From positions 62,001 to 126,000 of the forward strand of contig NZ_CADFDB010000016.1 in assembly GCF_902832845.1 (NCBI RefSeq): a DNA stretch of 64,000 nt. The letters run 5' to 3'. The stretch's first letter is position 1. Every line of letters starts with the position of its first letter. Shown here piece after piece: positions 17,716 through 27,800 of this stretch. Below the pieces are notes generated by a model. It saw only the letters and a list, made by a program, of their open reading frames with translations, did no database searches and was not told the origin of the DNA. This DNA is from Burkholderia metallica. Its GTDB lineage: Bacteria; Pseudomonadota; Gammaproteobacteria; Burkholderiales; Burkholderiaceae. A program made the position numbers and the translations under genes.

Positions 17716-19695
17716 TCAATCCTTCCCGAATCCCCCGAGCACGAACGCCATCGCGCGGTCGACCGCGTCGTCCCATTTGCCGACGTGCGCGGCGCGCACG
17801 ATCCGGATGCCCGGATAGAGCGCGGTGCGCGAGCCGGTTTCCCAGCGTGCGTCGGCTTTCGGGCTGAGCAGCAGGACGGCCGGCACGCCGAGCGCGCCGG
17901 CTAAGTGGATGTGCGCGGTGCAAGTGGTCACCACGGCGTCCAGTGCGAGCATCAGCGCCGCCAGGTCGCTGAAATCGCCGATCGCGTGATGCGGGAACGT
18001 CACCGGCAGGTCCGACTGCTCGGACTGCGCGGACAGGTCGCGATTGATGCAGTACGCGGCGTGGCCGTGCAGCCGCGTCAGCGGAGCGAGGTCGCGCAGG
18101 CTGGCCGCGCGATGGAAGCGCGCATCGCTTTCGTCGCGGCCGCGCCAGTTGAGCCCGATGCGGCGCGTGCCGGCGGCATGGCCGTCGCGCGACACGCGTT
18201 CGCGCCACGCCGCCACGTGCTCGGGCGGGCAAGACAGGTAGGGCGCCGACGATCCCGTCGGCGCCGGTGCGTAGCCGAACTCCGCGGCGAGCACCAGGAA
18301 CGAGCACCAGTAGTCGTGCGCGATCTGCGACGTGTCGACCCACGCGCCGTGTGCGCCGATGAATTCGACGTGCGGGAACGTGTGGCGCAGCAGGCCCGTC
18401 AGCGCGTCCGGCACGACGACCGTCACGTCCGTGCAGCCGAGCGTGTCGAGCGCGTGCAGGTAGCGCGCGTACTGGAGCTGGTCGCCGACCCCGCCGTAGC
18501 TGAGCACCAGCAGCCGCTTGCCCCGCAGCGGCTGGCCGCGGTAGAGCCGCTCCGTCGGCAGTCCAAACTGTGCGGCCGTCAGGACGTTTTCACTTGCAAT
18601 GGTCGCGCGGGCCGCTTCGGCGCGCCGGCCGGCGCGCAGCAGCAGCGCCGAGCGCGCCAGCTCGATGCGGCCGCGCGTCGCGTCGGGCAGCGCGTCCGTA
18701 TCGCCGAAATGTTCGAGCGCCACGAGCCCGGCGTCGGGCGCACCGGCGAAGCCGTAGCACGACGCGAGCTGCAGCGCGATCGCATCGTCGTCGAGCCCGC
18801 GGCCGCGCGCGCGTTGCCAGCGGGCGATCGCATGTCCCCACTCGCAGCGCGATTCGTGGTCGAGCGCGCGGTTCCAGTTCGCTTCGGGCGCGTCGGCATC
18901 GACGTTGGCGGCAGGCGCTGCCGGGGGCTGTATGTCGGCTTCGGCCGTCGTATCGATCGCGACCGGTTCGAGCGAGATGGTCAGCCGCTGCCGGTCCCAG
19001 CGTGCGTTCGGCACGCACAGCAGGTTCAGCGTGTCGGCCCGGTAGAACGTATAGTCGAGGCCGGCAAAGGTCGCGAGGATCGGCGCCTCGCCGACTTTCC
19101 AATATTCGATCCAGCACCACGGCAGATGTGTCTCGATCAGCCGGCGCGCGCCGCGCAGCGCATCGATCTCCATCCCCTCGACATCGAGCTTCAGGAAATC
19201 CAGCCGCGGCAGCCCGAGCGAATCGAGCGTGACGACCGGCGTCGGCGTGCCGCCTTCCGCATGCGCGTCGACGAGCGAGACCACGCCGAAGTCGGCGTCG
19301 CGCCCGTAATCGACGTCGGGCACCTTCATCGTGCCGTTGGTGCCGGCAAGTCCCATGTTCAGCAGATGCACGTTGTCGAGCTCGTTGAGCGCGAGGGTGC
19401 CGCCGAGCGCATGGCACAGCGTGCGCTGCGGCTCGAACGCGTAGACGCGGCCGCCGCGCGGGCGCAACCGATGGGCGATCGGCACGCACACGAGCCCGGC
19501 ATTCGCGCCGCCGTCCACGGCGATCGCATCGTCCGGCAATTGATCGATCACGCTCAGGATCGCGTCGAGCTCGCCCTGGATGTGCGGCCGCCCGGTCTTG
19601 ATCAGCGCCTCGGCCTGGAACGCGCAATGCCGGTTGATGACGAACGGGCCGTGAATCGAATCGATCACGACGAAATTGCGGACGGCCTGGTTCAT
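17716..19695 (-). CDS. FkbM-family methyltransferase fused to a TPR/GT9-like glycosyltransferase domain
   Basis: About 659 residues. N-terminal FkbM methyltransferase (VDGGANAGLVCVPIA, YAFEPQ, FLKLDVEGMEIDALRGA; residues about 1-240), a helical linker with TPR-like character (about 270-390), then a C-terminal half like heptosyltransferase/TPR-associated glycosyltransferases (LLVLSYGGVGDQLQYARYL, IGLNWRGRDES, CTAHIHLAGALGVPAVLLL). ATG 19695 is preferred; the open frame upstream overlaps the previous gene. Fifth and last gene of the DUF2827 operon, 25 bases after the preceding one. Confidence 0.82.
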   Translation of the reverse strand: MNQAVRNFVVIDSIHGPFVINRHCAFQAEALIKTGRPHIQGELDAILSVIDQLPDDAIAVDGGANAGLVCVPIAHRLRPRGGRVYAFEPQRTLCHALGGTLALNELDNVHLLNMGLAGTNGTMKVPDVDYGRDADFGVVSLVDAHAEGGTPTPVVTLDSLGLPRLDFLKLDVEGMEIDALRGARRLIETHLPWCWIEYWKVGEAPILATFAGLDYTFYRADTLNLLCVPNARWDRQRLTISLEPVAIDTTAEADIQPPAAPAANVDADAPEANWNRALDHESRCEWGHAIARWQRARGRGLDDDAIALQLASCYGFAGAPDAGLVALEHFGDTDALPDATRGRIELARSALLLRAGRRAEAARATIASENVLTAAQFGLPTERLYRGQPLRGKRLLVLSYGGVGDQLQYARYLHALDTLGCTDVTVVVPDALTGLLRHTFPHVEFIGAHGAWVDTSQIAHDYWCSFLVLAAEFGYAPAPTGSSAPYLSCPPEHVAAWRERVSRDGHAAGTRRIGLNWRGRDESDARFHRAASLRDLAPLTRLHGHAAYCINRDLSAQSEQSDLPVTFPHHAIGDFSDLAALMLALDAVVTTCTAHIHLAGALGVPAVLLLSPKADARWETGSRTALYPGIRIVRAAHVGKWDDAVDRAMAFVLGGFGKD

Positions 19696-19720
19696 GGCGC
19701 GGTAGTGTGGACGAATGAGG

Positions 19721-20857
19721 TCAGCCGAGCGCGCGGTCGGCGAACAACTGCCGGATCTGCGCGGAATACGCGTGGACGTTGTGGTCGGCGAGCGCGTCGA
19801 CCTGGTGCAGGCAGCGGCGGGCCGCGGCCGCGTAGTCGTCGAGCCGCGCGTCGTGCGTCTGCGCGGCGGTCGCGATCGCACGCGCCGCGTCGAAGATCTC
19901 GAAGTCCGGGTAGTAGTAGCCGACGTCGCGCAGGAACGGCGAGTTGTGCACGAGCGGATAGTTGCCGTACAGCGCGTCGTACAGCAGGTAGTTCAGGCCG
20001 TTTTCCCAGTGATGGGACACGACGATGTCGGTGTGATGCGCGGCCCACGCGACGAACGGCGCGCGCACGTCGGCGGTCGCCTTGCCGTCGCGCACCATTT
20101 CGAGCCCGAGCGCGAGATGCTTGAAGGCGACGTTTTCCTTCTTGTCGAACGTGTTGGTCATGAACACGTGCTCGACGAGCTCCGGATGCTCGACGTAGCA
20201 CGCGTTCGCGGCAAGCATCGGCACGATCGAACTCTTCACGACGTTCAGGTTCGGTTCGAAGAACGCGATGCGCTTCGCGGTGCCGTGGTTGCGGTAGCCG
20301 AAGCGTGCCTTCAGTTCAGGATCGGCGTCGAGGCTGCGTTCGATGAAATACGGCGACCAGATGTGCGGCAGCTCGATCACCGGCGCGCGATAGACGGCCT
20401 GGAAATACGCGGCGCACGTATGCATGTGCTGCGGGTTGGTCCAGATCTCGTCGAACTGCACGCGGTTCGGGTTCGGCCGCCACTGGTTCTTCTCGAAGTT
20501 GATCGTCTCGACGGCGATCACGTAGTCGTTGCCGAAGCGGTACGACACGCACTTGCCGCCGCGCCGGCGCACGGCGTCCGTGTGGGTCGAATCGATGAAC
20601 GCGTTCATCTCGATCAGCAGGTCGGTCTGGTGGACGACGCTCGACAGCGGCCGCAGCGCGTCGCCGAACGCGTCCATCATCAGCGCTTGCGGATAGTCGG
20701 TGATGCCGTCGTCGTGCGCGAGCCAGACCTCGCCGATCAGCGGCGAGCGCTTCAGCAGCATGTACAGGTACACGCAGTGCTGGTTCGCGCCGTTGTACCA
20801 GATCGACTGGGTCGCGTCGCGCTGCACGTTCATCGTTATCGCGACATTGAGTTTCAT
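19721..20857 (-). CDS. DUF2827 family protein, putative glycosyltransferase (copy 2)
   Basis: 378 residues. Family blocks: SIWYNGANQH, LLIEMNAF, RFGNDYVIAVE, FEPNLNVVKSSIVPML, SHHWENGLNYLLYD, YPLVHNSP and GYYYPDFE. GGAG lies nine bases before ATG. Cytoplasmic by appearance. In the minus-strand operon between the DUF4019 gene (26 bases upstream) and the FkbM fusion (25 bases downstream). No enzymatic activity is known to me for DUF2827; glycosyl transfer is inferred from context and fold-like blocks. Confidence 0.82.
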   Translation of the reverse strand: MKLNVAITMNVQRDATQSIWYNGANQHCVYLYMLLKRSPLIGEVWLAHDDGITDYPQALMMDAFGDALRPLSSVVHQTDLLIEMNAFIDSTHTDAVRRRGGKCVSYRFGNDYVIAVETINFEKNQWRPNPNRVQFDEIWTNPQHMHTCAAYFQAVYRAPVIELPHIWSPYFIERSLDADPELKARFGYRNHGTAKRIAFFEPNLNVVKSSIVPMLAANACYVEHPELVEHVFMTNTFDKKENVAFKHLALGLEMVRDGKATADVRAPFVAWAAHHTDIVVSHHWENGLNYLLYDALYGNYPLVHNSPFLRDVGYYYPDFEIFDAARAIATAAQTHDARLDDYAAAARRCLHQVDALADHNVHAYSAQIRQLFADRALG

Positions 20858-20883
20858 CGGGGCGGCTCCGTGGGGCGCGCGGC

Positions 20884-21351
20884 TTATTGCGCGAAATTCT
20901 GCGATTGGCGCGGGACGTAGCCCGTCAGGTGCCAGCGGCCGTCGTCTTCGAGGCGGAAGCTCAGCTTCTCGAACACGGTCGCGCCGCTCGTGAGCGTCGT
21001 CGCAAAGTCGAGGTTCGCGTAGAGCCCGTCGGGCATCGCCGCGGCATTCGTGTAGCGAATGCGCGTGATCTGCGCCCAGCCGCGACGGCTGACCGCACCG
21101 ACCGACTGGCGGGCATGCTGCATGTCCGCCGCGAACTGGTCCTGCTTGATGCGCGCCTTCACGAACGCGGCGGCGTCGGTCCACACTGCGCCGTACTGAC
21201 CGGCGTCGAGCTGCTTGAACACCGTATCCGAGTCGCGGAGCAGCGCGTCGGCCGATTCGCCCGACGATTGCGCATGCGCGCAGATCGCAATCGACGCGAC
21301 GGCGCAGCCGATCAGCCATTTGGCGCGGGTGAGGGTCGTGCGTGTGCTCAT
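20884..21351 (-). CDS. DUF4019 domain protein with signal peptide
   Basis: 155 residues. N-terminal signal (WLIGCAVASIAICAHAQ, cleavage after AHA), so periplasmic or secreted. The mature part matches the DUF4019 pattern: QLDAGQYGAVWTDAA, SRRGWAQITRIRY, LDFATTLTSG and a C-terminal DGRWHLTGY strand as in NTF2-like folds. Lies inside the DUF2827 operon with 25-26-base gaps on both sides, so it is co-expressed with predicted cytoplasmic glycosyltransferases. Function unknown. Confidence 0.8.
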   Translation of the reverse strand: MSTRTTLTRAKWLIGCAVASIAICAHAQSSGESADALLRDSDTVFKQLDAGQYGAVWTDAAAFVKARIKQDQFAADMQHARQSVGAVSRRGWAQITRIRYTNAAAMPDGLYANLDFATTLTSGATVFEKLSFRLEDDGRWHLTGYVPRQSQNFAQ

Positions 21352-21376
21352 GTCGGAGTCCGGAATGGGCGGCGCG

Positions 21377-22531
21377 TCACGCGTCGCGATAGAGGGTGGC
21401 GATCGCGTCCGTATAGGCGGCGACGTTCTCGGGGTTGTAGATGCTCACGGAACTGAGCACGTGCTTCGACTGCTCGCGGTACGCGTCGAGATTCGCATCG
21501 TGCTCGGCGAACGCCTTCAGCAGCGCGCGGCCGCCGGCCTGGCAGTCGAAGTCCGGATAGAAATACCCGGCCTTGCCGAGGAACGGCGAGTTGTGGATCA
21601 GCGGGTAGTCGCCGTACAGCAGCTCGTAATACAGGTAGTTCTGCGCGTTTTCCCACGTGTGCGATACCACCGCATCGCCGTACGCGGCCATGAACTCGTA
21701 CACCGCGTAACGGCTTTCGAACGTCGTGATCCCGTGGTTCACGATGTCGAGGCTCTTCGCGAAGTGGACGAACGTCGCATGCTCCTTCAGGTGCAGCGTG
21801 TTGCACACGCGCACGAACTCGAGGAAATCGGGCTTCGCGCGATACGCTTCCTCGGCCACGAGCATCGGAATGACGCTCGTCTTCACCATGCAGATGTTCG
21901 GCTCGAACATCGTCACGCGCCAGCGCGGCTTGCCCGGCTGATAGCCGAACGACAGCCCGGCGCCGAGCGTCGCGCGCGCCTTGTCGAACAACATCGGGTG
22001 CCAGATGTGCGGGACGATCGTGACGGGTGCACGCAGGCCCGTCTGGTAATAGTGCAGGCACGAACGCTCGAATTCGGGAATCGTCCACACGGCGTCGTAC
22101 GGCGCGCCCGAGAACAGAAAACCCGACGGCTTGTCGAACATCGCGCGTTCGATGTCGATCACGTAGTCGTTGCCCACGCGCATCGTGACGACCTTGCCGC
22201 CGCGCTCGCGGAACGCGCGCAGGTAGTCCGCGCCGAATTGCGCGCTCATTTCGATCAGCACGTCGCAGCGCTGCAGCGCTTCGTCCATCGACAGCAGCGG
22301 CACGTCCCATTCGCCGAGCATCATCTGCGGATCGGCGACCTGTTCGCCGCCGTTCACCATCACCGCTTCGGCGACGAGCGGCGACTGGCGCAACAGCAGG
22401 ATCAGCAGCAGGCAGTTCTGGAAGATGCCGTTTTCCCACAGCGACTGGCCGGCGCCGCGCACGAACAGCGACACGCCGACGACGAGACGTTTGCCCTCGC
22501 CGGGCGCTTGACGGGCATTGGAGTCCGACAT
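21377..22531 (-). CDS. DUF2827 family protein, putative glycosyltransferase (copy 3)
   Basis: 384 residues. Blocks: SLWENGIFQN, VLIEMSAQ, RVGNDYVIDIE, FEPNICMVKTSVIPML, SHTWENAQNYLYYE, YPLIHNSP and GYFYPDFD. The start at 22531 is set by the MSDSNARQ N-terminus and by the tight 14-base gap to the upstream paralogue; the frame is open further but overlaps that gene. Second gene of the operon. Confidence 0.82.
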   Translation of the reverse strand: MSDSNARQAPGEGKRLVVGVSLFVRGAGQSLWENGIFQNCLLLILLLRQSPLVAEAVMVNGGEQVADPQMMLGEWDVPLLSMDEALQRCDVLIEMSAQFGADYLRAFRERGGKVVTMRVGNDYVIDIERAMFDKPSGFLFSGAPYDAVWTIPEFERSCLHYYQTGLRAPVTIVPHIWHPMLFDKARATLGAGLSFGYQPGKPRWRVTMFEPNICMVKTSVIPMLVAEEAYRAKPDFLEFVRVCNTLHLKEHATFVHFAKSLDIVNHGITTFESRYAVYEFMAAYGDAVVSHTWENAQNYLYYELLYGDYPLIHNSPFLGKAGYFYPDFDCQAGGRALLKAFAEHDANLDAYREQSKHVLSSVSIYNPENVAAYTDAIATLYRDA

Positions 22532-22545
22532 GCGTATTCTCCGGT

Positions 22546-23691
22546 TCAGGCGACCAGACGCGAGACGAACGCGTCGAGGTTCGCGGGGTTGTCGATCGAG
22601 ACCGACTGCAGCAGCCGGCCGGCCTTCGTGCGGTAGTCGTCGAGGCGTTCGTCGTGATGCAGCCACGCGTCGAGCAGCGCGCGGCCGCCCGCGGCAGAAT
22701 CGAAGTCCGGGTAGTAATAGCCGGCATCGCCGATCAGCGTCGAGTTGTGGATCAGCGGATAGCCGCCGTACAGCACGTCGTAATACAGGTAGTTCTGCCC
22801 GTTTTCCCAGTGGTGCGACACGACCGCATCCGCGTGGCGCGCCATGAAGCCCGGCAGGTCGAGGCGCGGCTCGAAGGTCGCCTTGTGCTGGCGCACGAGA
22901 TCGAGGCTGTTCGCGAAGTGCACGAAGGTCGGGTGCGTCTTCATGTGCAACGAATTCACGACGAACATGTGTTGAACCGCGTCCGGACGCGCGCGATAGA
23001 ACTCGTCGCACGCGAGCATCGGGTAATGGCAGGACTTGGCGACCGAGATGTTCGGCTCGAGCATCGCCAGTTGCCACGGGCGGCGGCCGGGCCGATAGCG
23101 GAACGTCGCGCCTTCGGCGGCGAGCGCGGCGATGCGGCGCTCGAGGAAGTACGGCGACCAGATATGCGGCATCAGGTGGACCGGCGCCCGCAGGATCGTC
23201 TGCAGCATCGGCGCGGCCGTCTTGTCGTATTGCGGCAGCAGCCACACTTCGTCGAACGGCGCGCCGTTGAAGACGTGGCCCGACGGCTTGCCGAAGATCG
23301 GGGTTTCGCACAGCCCCGCATAAACATGCCCGCAGAAGAACGCGGCGATTTTCTTGCCGAGCGCCTTCATGTGCCGCAGCCATTCGACCGGCAGCTGCGC
23401 GCCCATTTCGATCACGACGTCGAGTTCGTGCGTGACGTCGGAGGGCTTCACGAGCGGGATGTCGAGGCCGTCGAGTTCGAGGCCGGCCGGCAGCGCGCTG
23501 GCGTCGCCGCCGTTCAGGAAGTAGACGGGGCCGACGCGATCCGAGCGCTTCAGCATCATCGCGAGGAACGCGATGTTCTGGTGGATGCCGTTTTCCCAGA
23601 TCGCCTGGCCGTCGCGCGCAAACAGCGAGATGCCGACGGCCGGCCGTTGCTTGCGGGTGCCGCCCGAGGCGGCTTCGTTGATGTCCGTCAC
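22546..23691 (-). CDS. DUF2827 family protein, putative glycosyltransferase (copy 4)
   Basis: 381 residues. Blocks: AIWENGIHQN, VVIEMGAQ, FCGHVYAGLCE, LEPNISVAKSCHYPML, SHHWENGQNYLYYD, YPLIHNST and GYYYPDFD. First gene of a minus-strand five-gene operon (DUF2827, DUF2827, DUF4019, DUF2827, FkbM fusion). Copies 3 and 4 are closer to each other than to copy 1, as expected from local duplication (judged by eye). Confidence 0.82.
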   Translation of the reverse strand: MTDINEAASGGTRKQRPAVGISLFARDGQAIWENGIHQNIAFLAMMLKRSDRVGPVYFLNGGDASALPAGLELDGLDIPLVKPSDVTHELDVVIEMGAQLPVEWLRHMKALGKKIAAFFCGHVYAGLCETPIFGKPSGHVFNGAPFDEVWLLPQYDKTAAPMLQTILRAPVHLMPHIWSPYFLERRIAALAAEGATFRYRPGRRPWQLAMLEPNISVAKSCHYPMLACDEFYRARPDAVQHMFVVNSLHMKTHPTFVHFANSLDLVRQHKATFEPRLDLPGFMARHADAVVSHHWENGQNYLYYDVLYGGYPLIHNSTLIGDAGYYYPDFDSAAGGRALLDAWLHHDERLDDYRTKAGRLLQSVSIDNPANLDAFVSRLVA

Positions 23692-24100
23692 CGGTTGGTT
23701 TCCTCTGCGGCGTCGTGCGTCAGGGCATCGCGTCGAGCGTCTGGCCTGGAAGCGGCGCGCCGTGGATTGTCATGGTTGCATGTGCACCGTGCGCCGCGGC
23801 GGGCGAATCGGGCGACGTGGCTTGCCGGGCGGCAGCCGGATTCCGGCATGTCGACGGGCGCGCCTGGCACGGCGCGCGGTTCGGGCTGATTCGGGCGGGC
23901 TGCCCCGGCGGCTGTCTGCGGCGATTGTGGCACGGAAACCGTCGTTTTTGGTGTCGCGTGACGAACTTTGACATACCCGCCGCCCAACGGAAACGGGCGC
24001 CGACGAAGCGGCGCCCGGCGTGTCCGGCGAAGGTCGGGGCCGGCCCGGCACGACGCTGGCGGCCTGCCGGGGCGGGGTGCCGCGCGCGGCGGCAGCCCGC
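23692..24100. other. Promoter-side intergenic region between the DUF2827 operon and the OmpA lipoprotein
   Basis: No supported gene. It contains the terminator of the OmpA-like gene near 24000, so the DUF2827 operon (starting at 23691) should have its own promoter within about 23692-23990. No clear sigma-70 boxes were identified there. Confidence 0.45.
23994..24017 (-). terminator. Terminator downstream of the OmpA-like lipoprotein
   Basis: Perfect 9-bp stem CGGGCGCCG / CGGCGCCCG with a 6-nt loop; on the minus strand it is followed by GTTTCCGTT. Confidence 0.6.
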
Positions 24101-24763
24101 TCAGTGCTGCAGACGGATCTCGACGCGGCGGTTGCTGGCGCGGCCTTCGGGCGTCGCGTTGGACGCGACCGGATCGGCCTTGCCGCGGCCGGTGACCGTC
24201 AGCCCGTCGGTCTTCAGGCCGTGTGCCTTCAGGTAGGCCGCGACGGCTTCGGCGCGGCGCTTCGACAGCGCGAGATTGTAGTCGTCGCTGCCCACCGAAT
24301 CCGTGAAGCCGGTGACGGTGACCTGCGAGTACGTGTGGTCTGCGCGCTCGTTCAGCAGCCGGTCGAGCGATTCGCGCGCGGTCGGGGCGAGCGTCGCGTG
24401 GTCGGTCGCGAACAGCGCGTCGCCCGACAGGTTCACCTGTTCGACGACGGCTGCCGCCGGCGCGGCGGCCGACGCCGCTTCGGCCGGCGCCGCGCCGCAC
24501 TGGAACACGAGCGTCGCGGGATCGGATTTGTCGCGCAGCGCACGGGCCGAGTCGACGGCGCGCACCGGCTCTTCGCCGCAAATCTTGCGGGCGGCCTTCA
24601 TGCAGGTCTGCGGGCCCGACAGCAGGCCGTGGCAATCCACCTGGAAGGTCCGCACGCCGTCGCGCGGCTGCAGTTCGGAGGCGCTGAAGGTCGGGCCGGA
24701 TGCGGTCGAGCACGCGGCGAGGGCCGTTGCGGAAAGTGCGAGCGCAAGAGCGAGTTTGTTCAC
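24101..24763 (-). CDS. OmpA-family peptidoglycan-associated lipoprotein
   Basis: 220 residues. Signal with lipobox LAAC at about residues 15-18, a middle segment with Cys pairs, an Ala-rich linker and a C-terminal OmpA domain (GDALFATDHATLAP, VTGFTDSVGSDDYNLALSKR, GRGKADPVASNATPEGRASN) that should bind peptidoglycan. Directly downstream of the trimeric autotransporter gene on the same strand but separated by strong hairpins. OmpA-type genes beside Burkholderia trimeric adhesins are a known arrangement; an anchoring or assembly role is inferred. Confidence 0.88.
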   Translation of the reverse strand: MNKLALALALSATALAACSTASGPTFSASELQPRDGVRTFQVDCHGLLSGPQTCMKAARKICGEEPVRAVDSARALRDKSDPATLVFQCGAAPAEAASAAAPAAAVVEQVNLSGDALFATDHATLAPTARESLDRLLNERADHTYSQVTVTGFTDSVGSDDYNLALSKRRAEAVAAYLKAHGLKTDGLTVTGRGKADPVASNATPEGRASNRRVEIRLQH

Positions 24764-24844
24764 GGTTACTTCCTCAATGCTTGGGTTGACTGAAGCCCGC
24801 CACGGGGCGCGCGGCGGGCTCGTCCGGCCGTCGGGGCCGCCGCG

Positions 24845-24872
24845 GGCCGTCCGGCTGGCGAGCCGGACGGCC
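24845..24872 (-). terminator. Terminator of the trimeric autotransporter gene
   Basis: Perfect 12-bp stem GGCCGTCCGGCT / AGCCGGACGGCC with a 4-nt loop, starting 16 bases after the adhesin stop codon. A second GC-rich stem lies at 24794-24820. Confidence 0.6.
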
Positions 24873-24887
24873 TGGCGGCGCGACGCG

Positions 24888-27800
24888 TTACTTCCACTGG
24901 TACAGCATGCCGGCGCCGATCACCTTCTGACCGCCGCTGAAGCCGCCGTTGACCGACGCCTTCAGGTTCTCCGTGATGCGCGCCTGCATGCTGACCGCCA
25001 TCGCCTTCTGGCCGAGGAAGGTCGACGTGCCCACGCCCATCCCGAAGTTGGCGTCGCGATCGAGCTGCGGGATCGACGCCATCGCACCGACGGCCGCGAT
25101 ACCCTGCTTCGCCATCTGGTCGGTCTGCTGCAGTTGCGAACCCAGCGAGTTGATCTGCGCCTGCTGGCCCGACAGTGCCGTCGACAGCGTCGTCTGCACC
25201 TGCGTCAACTGGTTCACGTTCACCGCGTCGGTGCCTTGCGTACCCGGCGCGACGTTGATGACCTGGCGCTGCTGCGTGTCGCTGCCGACCGATACGACGT
25301 TCTGGCGGTTGCTGTCGGTCGAATTCGCGCCGATCGCCACCGAGTTCGAGCCGGCAGTGACCTTCGGCGCATCGCTGCCCGTACCGTTCATGTCGGCCGC
25401 GATGCCGTTGTTGTTGGCGGCACGCGTCTGGTTGTTGTTGATCGTCGTCGACAGCTGGTTCAACGTGTTGTTGATGTTGTTCACGCCGGTCGACAGCGAC
25501 GCCACGTTGCTGTTCGTCGTGCTCAGGCCGGTGGACAGCGAGCCGATGCCGGTCGAGGTCGACGTCGACAGCGAGTTGACGTTGCTGTTCGTCGTGCTCA
25601 GGCCCGTCGACAGCGAGTTGATCGCGGTCGAGGTCGATGTGGACAGCGACGCCACGTTGCTGTTCGTCGTGCTCAGGCCGGTGGACAGCGAGTTGATGCC
25701 CGTCGACAGCGACGCGACGTTCGACGCGGTCGACGTCGACAGCGCATTCACCGCGTTGTTCGTCGCGTTCAGCTGGCTGCCGTTGATCGCGTCCGTGCTC
25801 GTGTCGGAGATCCGGCCGGCGGCGACGTTCGTGATCTGGCGTTCCTGGCCCGGTGCGCCGACGCTCACCACGCCGACCGGCGAGTTGCCCGCGAAGAAGT
25901 ACTGGACGCCGCCGATCGTGGCGCTCGACGTCGGGTTCGCGGTGCTCGTGACCGAGTTCGCGCCGAGTGCGATCGAGTTGGCGACGTTGGCCTGCGCGTT
26001 CGTGCCGAAGGCGAGTGCGTCGGCGGCCGTGGCCTTCGCGGCCGAGCCGTAGGCCTGCGCGCCGACGGCGCTGGCCGTGGCCTGGCTGCCGAGTGCGATC
26101 GTGTTGTCGGCGAGCGCCTGGTTCGAGCTGCCGAGGGCGAGCGCGCTCGCGCCGTTGGCCGTGTTCGCGTTGCCGAGCGCCACTGCGCCGTTGCCGGTCG
26201 CCGTGTCGTTCGCGCCCATCGCCACCGCGCCGGTACCCGTTGCGATGCTCGGGTCGCCGATCGCGACTGCGCCGTCGCCGCTTGCCGTGTTGCCGGAGCC
26301 GATCGACACCGCCTTGCCGCCCGATGCCGATGCGTTCTGGCCGATCGCGACCGCGCCTGCCGTCTGCGCGTTCGAACCGTCGCCGACTGCCACGCTGCTG
26401 TTGCCGGCCGCGCTGGCGTTCGTGCCGGCTGCCAGGGCGTTGACGCCCGTCGCGCCCGTGTTGTCGTAGTTGCCTTGCTGCGTGCCGTTGTCGTTGACGC
26501 TGTAGTAGTGCGTCTTCGCGGCATTGATCGCGGTCGAGGTCGAGGTCGACAGCGAAGCGACGTTGCTGTTCGTGGTGCTCAGGCCGGTGGACAGCGAGCC
26601 GATGCCGGTCGACGTCGACGTGGACAGCGACAGGATCGTGCTGTTCGTGTTGCTCAGGCCGGTGGACAGCGAGTTGATGCCGGTCGAGGTCGAGGTCGAC
26701 AGCGACGTGATCGAGCTGTTGGCCGACGACAGGCCGGTCGAGGTCGAGGTCGACAGCGAGCTGATCGAGCTGTTAGCCGACGACAGGCCGGTCGACGTCG
26801 AGGTCGACAGCGAGCTGATCGAGCTGTTGGCCGACGACAGGCCGGTCGAGGTCGATGTGGACAGCGACGTGATCGAGCTATTAGCCGACGAGAGGCCGGT
26901 CGAAGTCGAGGTCGACAACGACGTGATCGAGCTGTTGGCCGACGAGAGGCCGGTCGAGGTCGAAGTCGACAGCGAATCGATCGAGCTGTTAGCCGAAGAC
27001 AGACCGGTCGAAGTCGAGGTCGACAGCGACGTGATCGAGCTGTTGGCCGACGAAAGGCCGGTCGAGGTCGAAGTCGACAGCGAATCGATCGAGCTGTTAG
27101 CCGACGACAGGCCGGTCGACGTCGAGGTGGAAAGCGACGTGATCGAGCTGTTAGCCGACGAAAGACCCGTCGAGGTCGAGGTGGACAGCGACGTGATCGA
27201 GCTGTTAGCCGACGAAAGACCCGTCGAGGTCGAAGTCGACAACGACGTGATCGAGCTGTTGGCCGACGAGAGGCCGGTCGAAGTCGAGGTCGACAACGAA
27301 GTGATCGAGCTGTTAGCCGACGAAAGACCCGTCGAAGTCGACGTGGACAGCGACGTGATCGAACTGTTGGCAGACGAAAGACCCGTCGAGGTCGAGGTCG
27401 AGAGCGACGTGATCGAGCTGTTGGCCGACGAGAGGCCGGTCGAGGTCGAGGTCGACAGCGAATCGATCGAGCTGTTAGCCGAAGACAGCCCGGTCGAGGT
27501 CGAGGTCGACAGCGACGTGATGGAGCTATTGGCCGACGAGAGGCCAGTCGAGGTCGAGGTCGACAGCGAGGTGATCGAGCTGTTGGCCGACGAGAGGCCG
27601 GTCGAGGTCGAGGTCGACAGCGACGTGATGGAGCTATTGGCCGACGAGAGGCCAGTCGAGGTCGAGGTCGACAGCGAGGTGATCGAGCTGTTGGCCGACG
27701 AAAGGCCGGTCGAAGTCGAAGTCGACAGCGAATCGATCGAGCTGTTAGCCGACGACAGGCCGGTCGACGTCGAGGTGGACAGCGACGTGATCGAGCTGTT

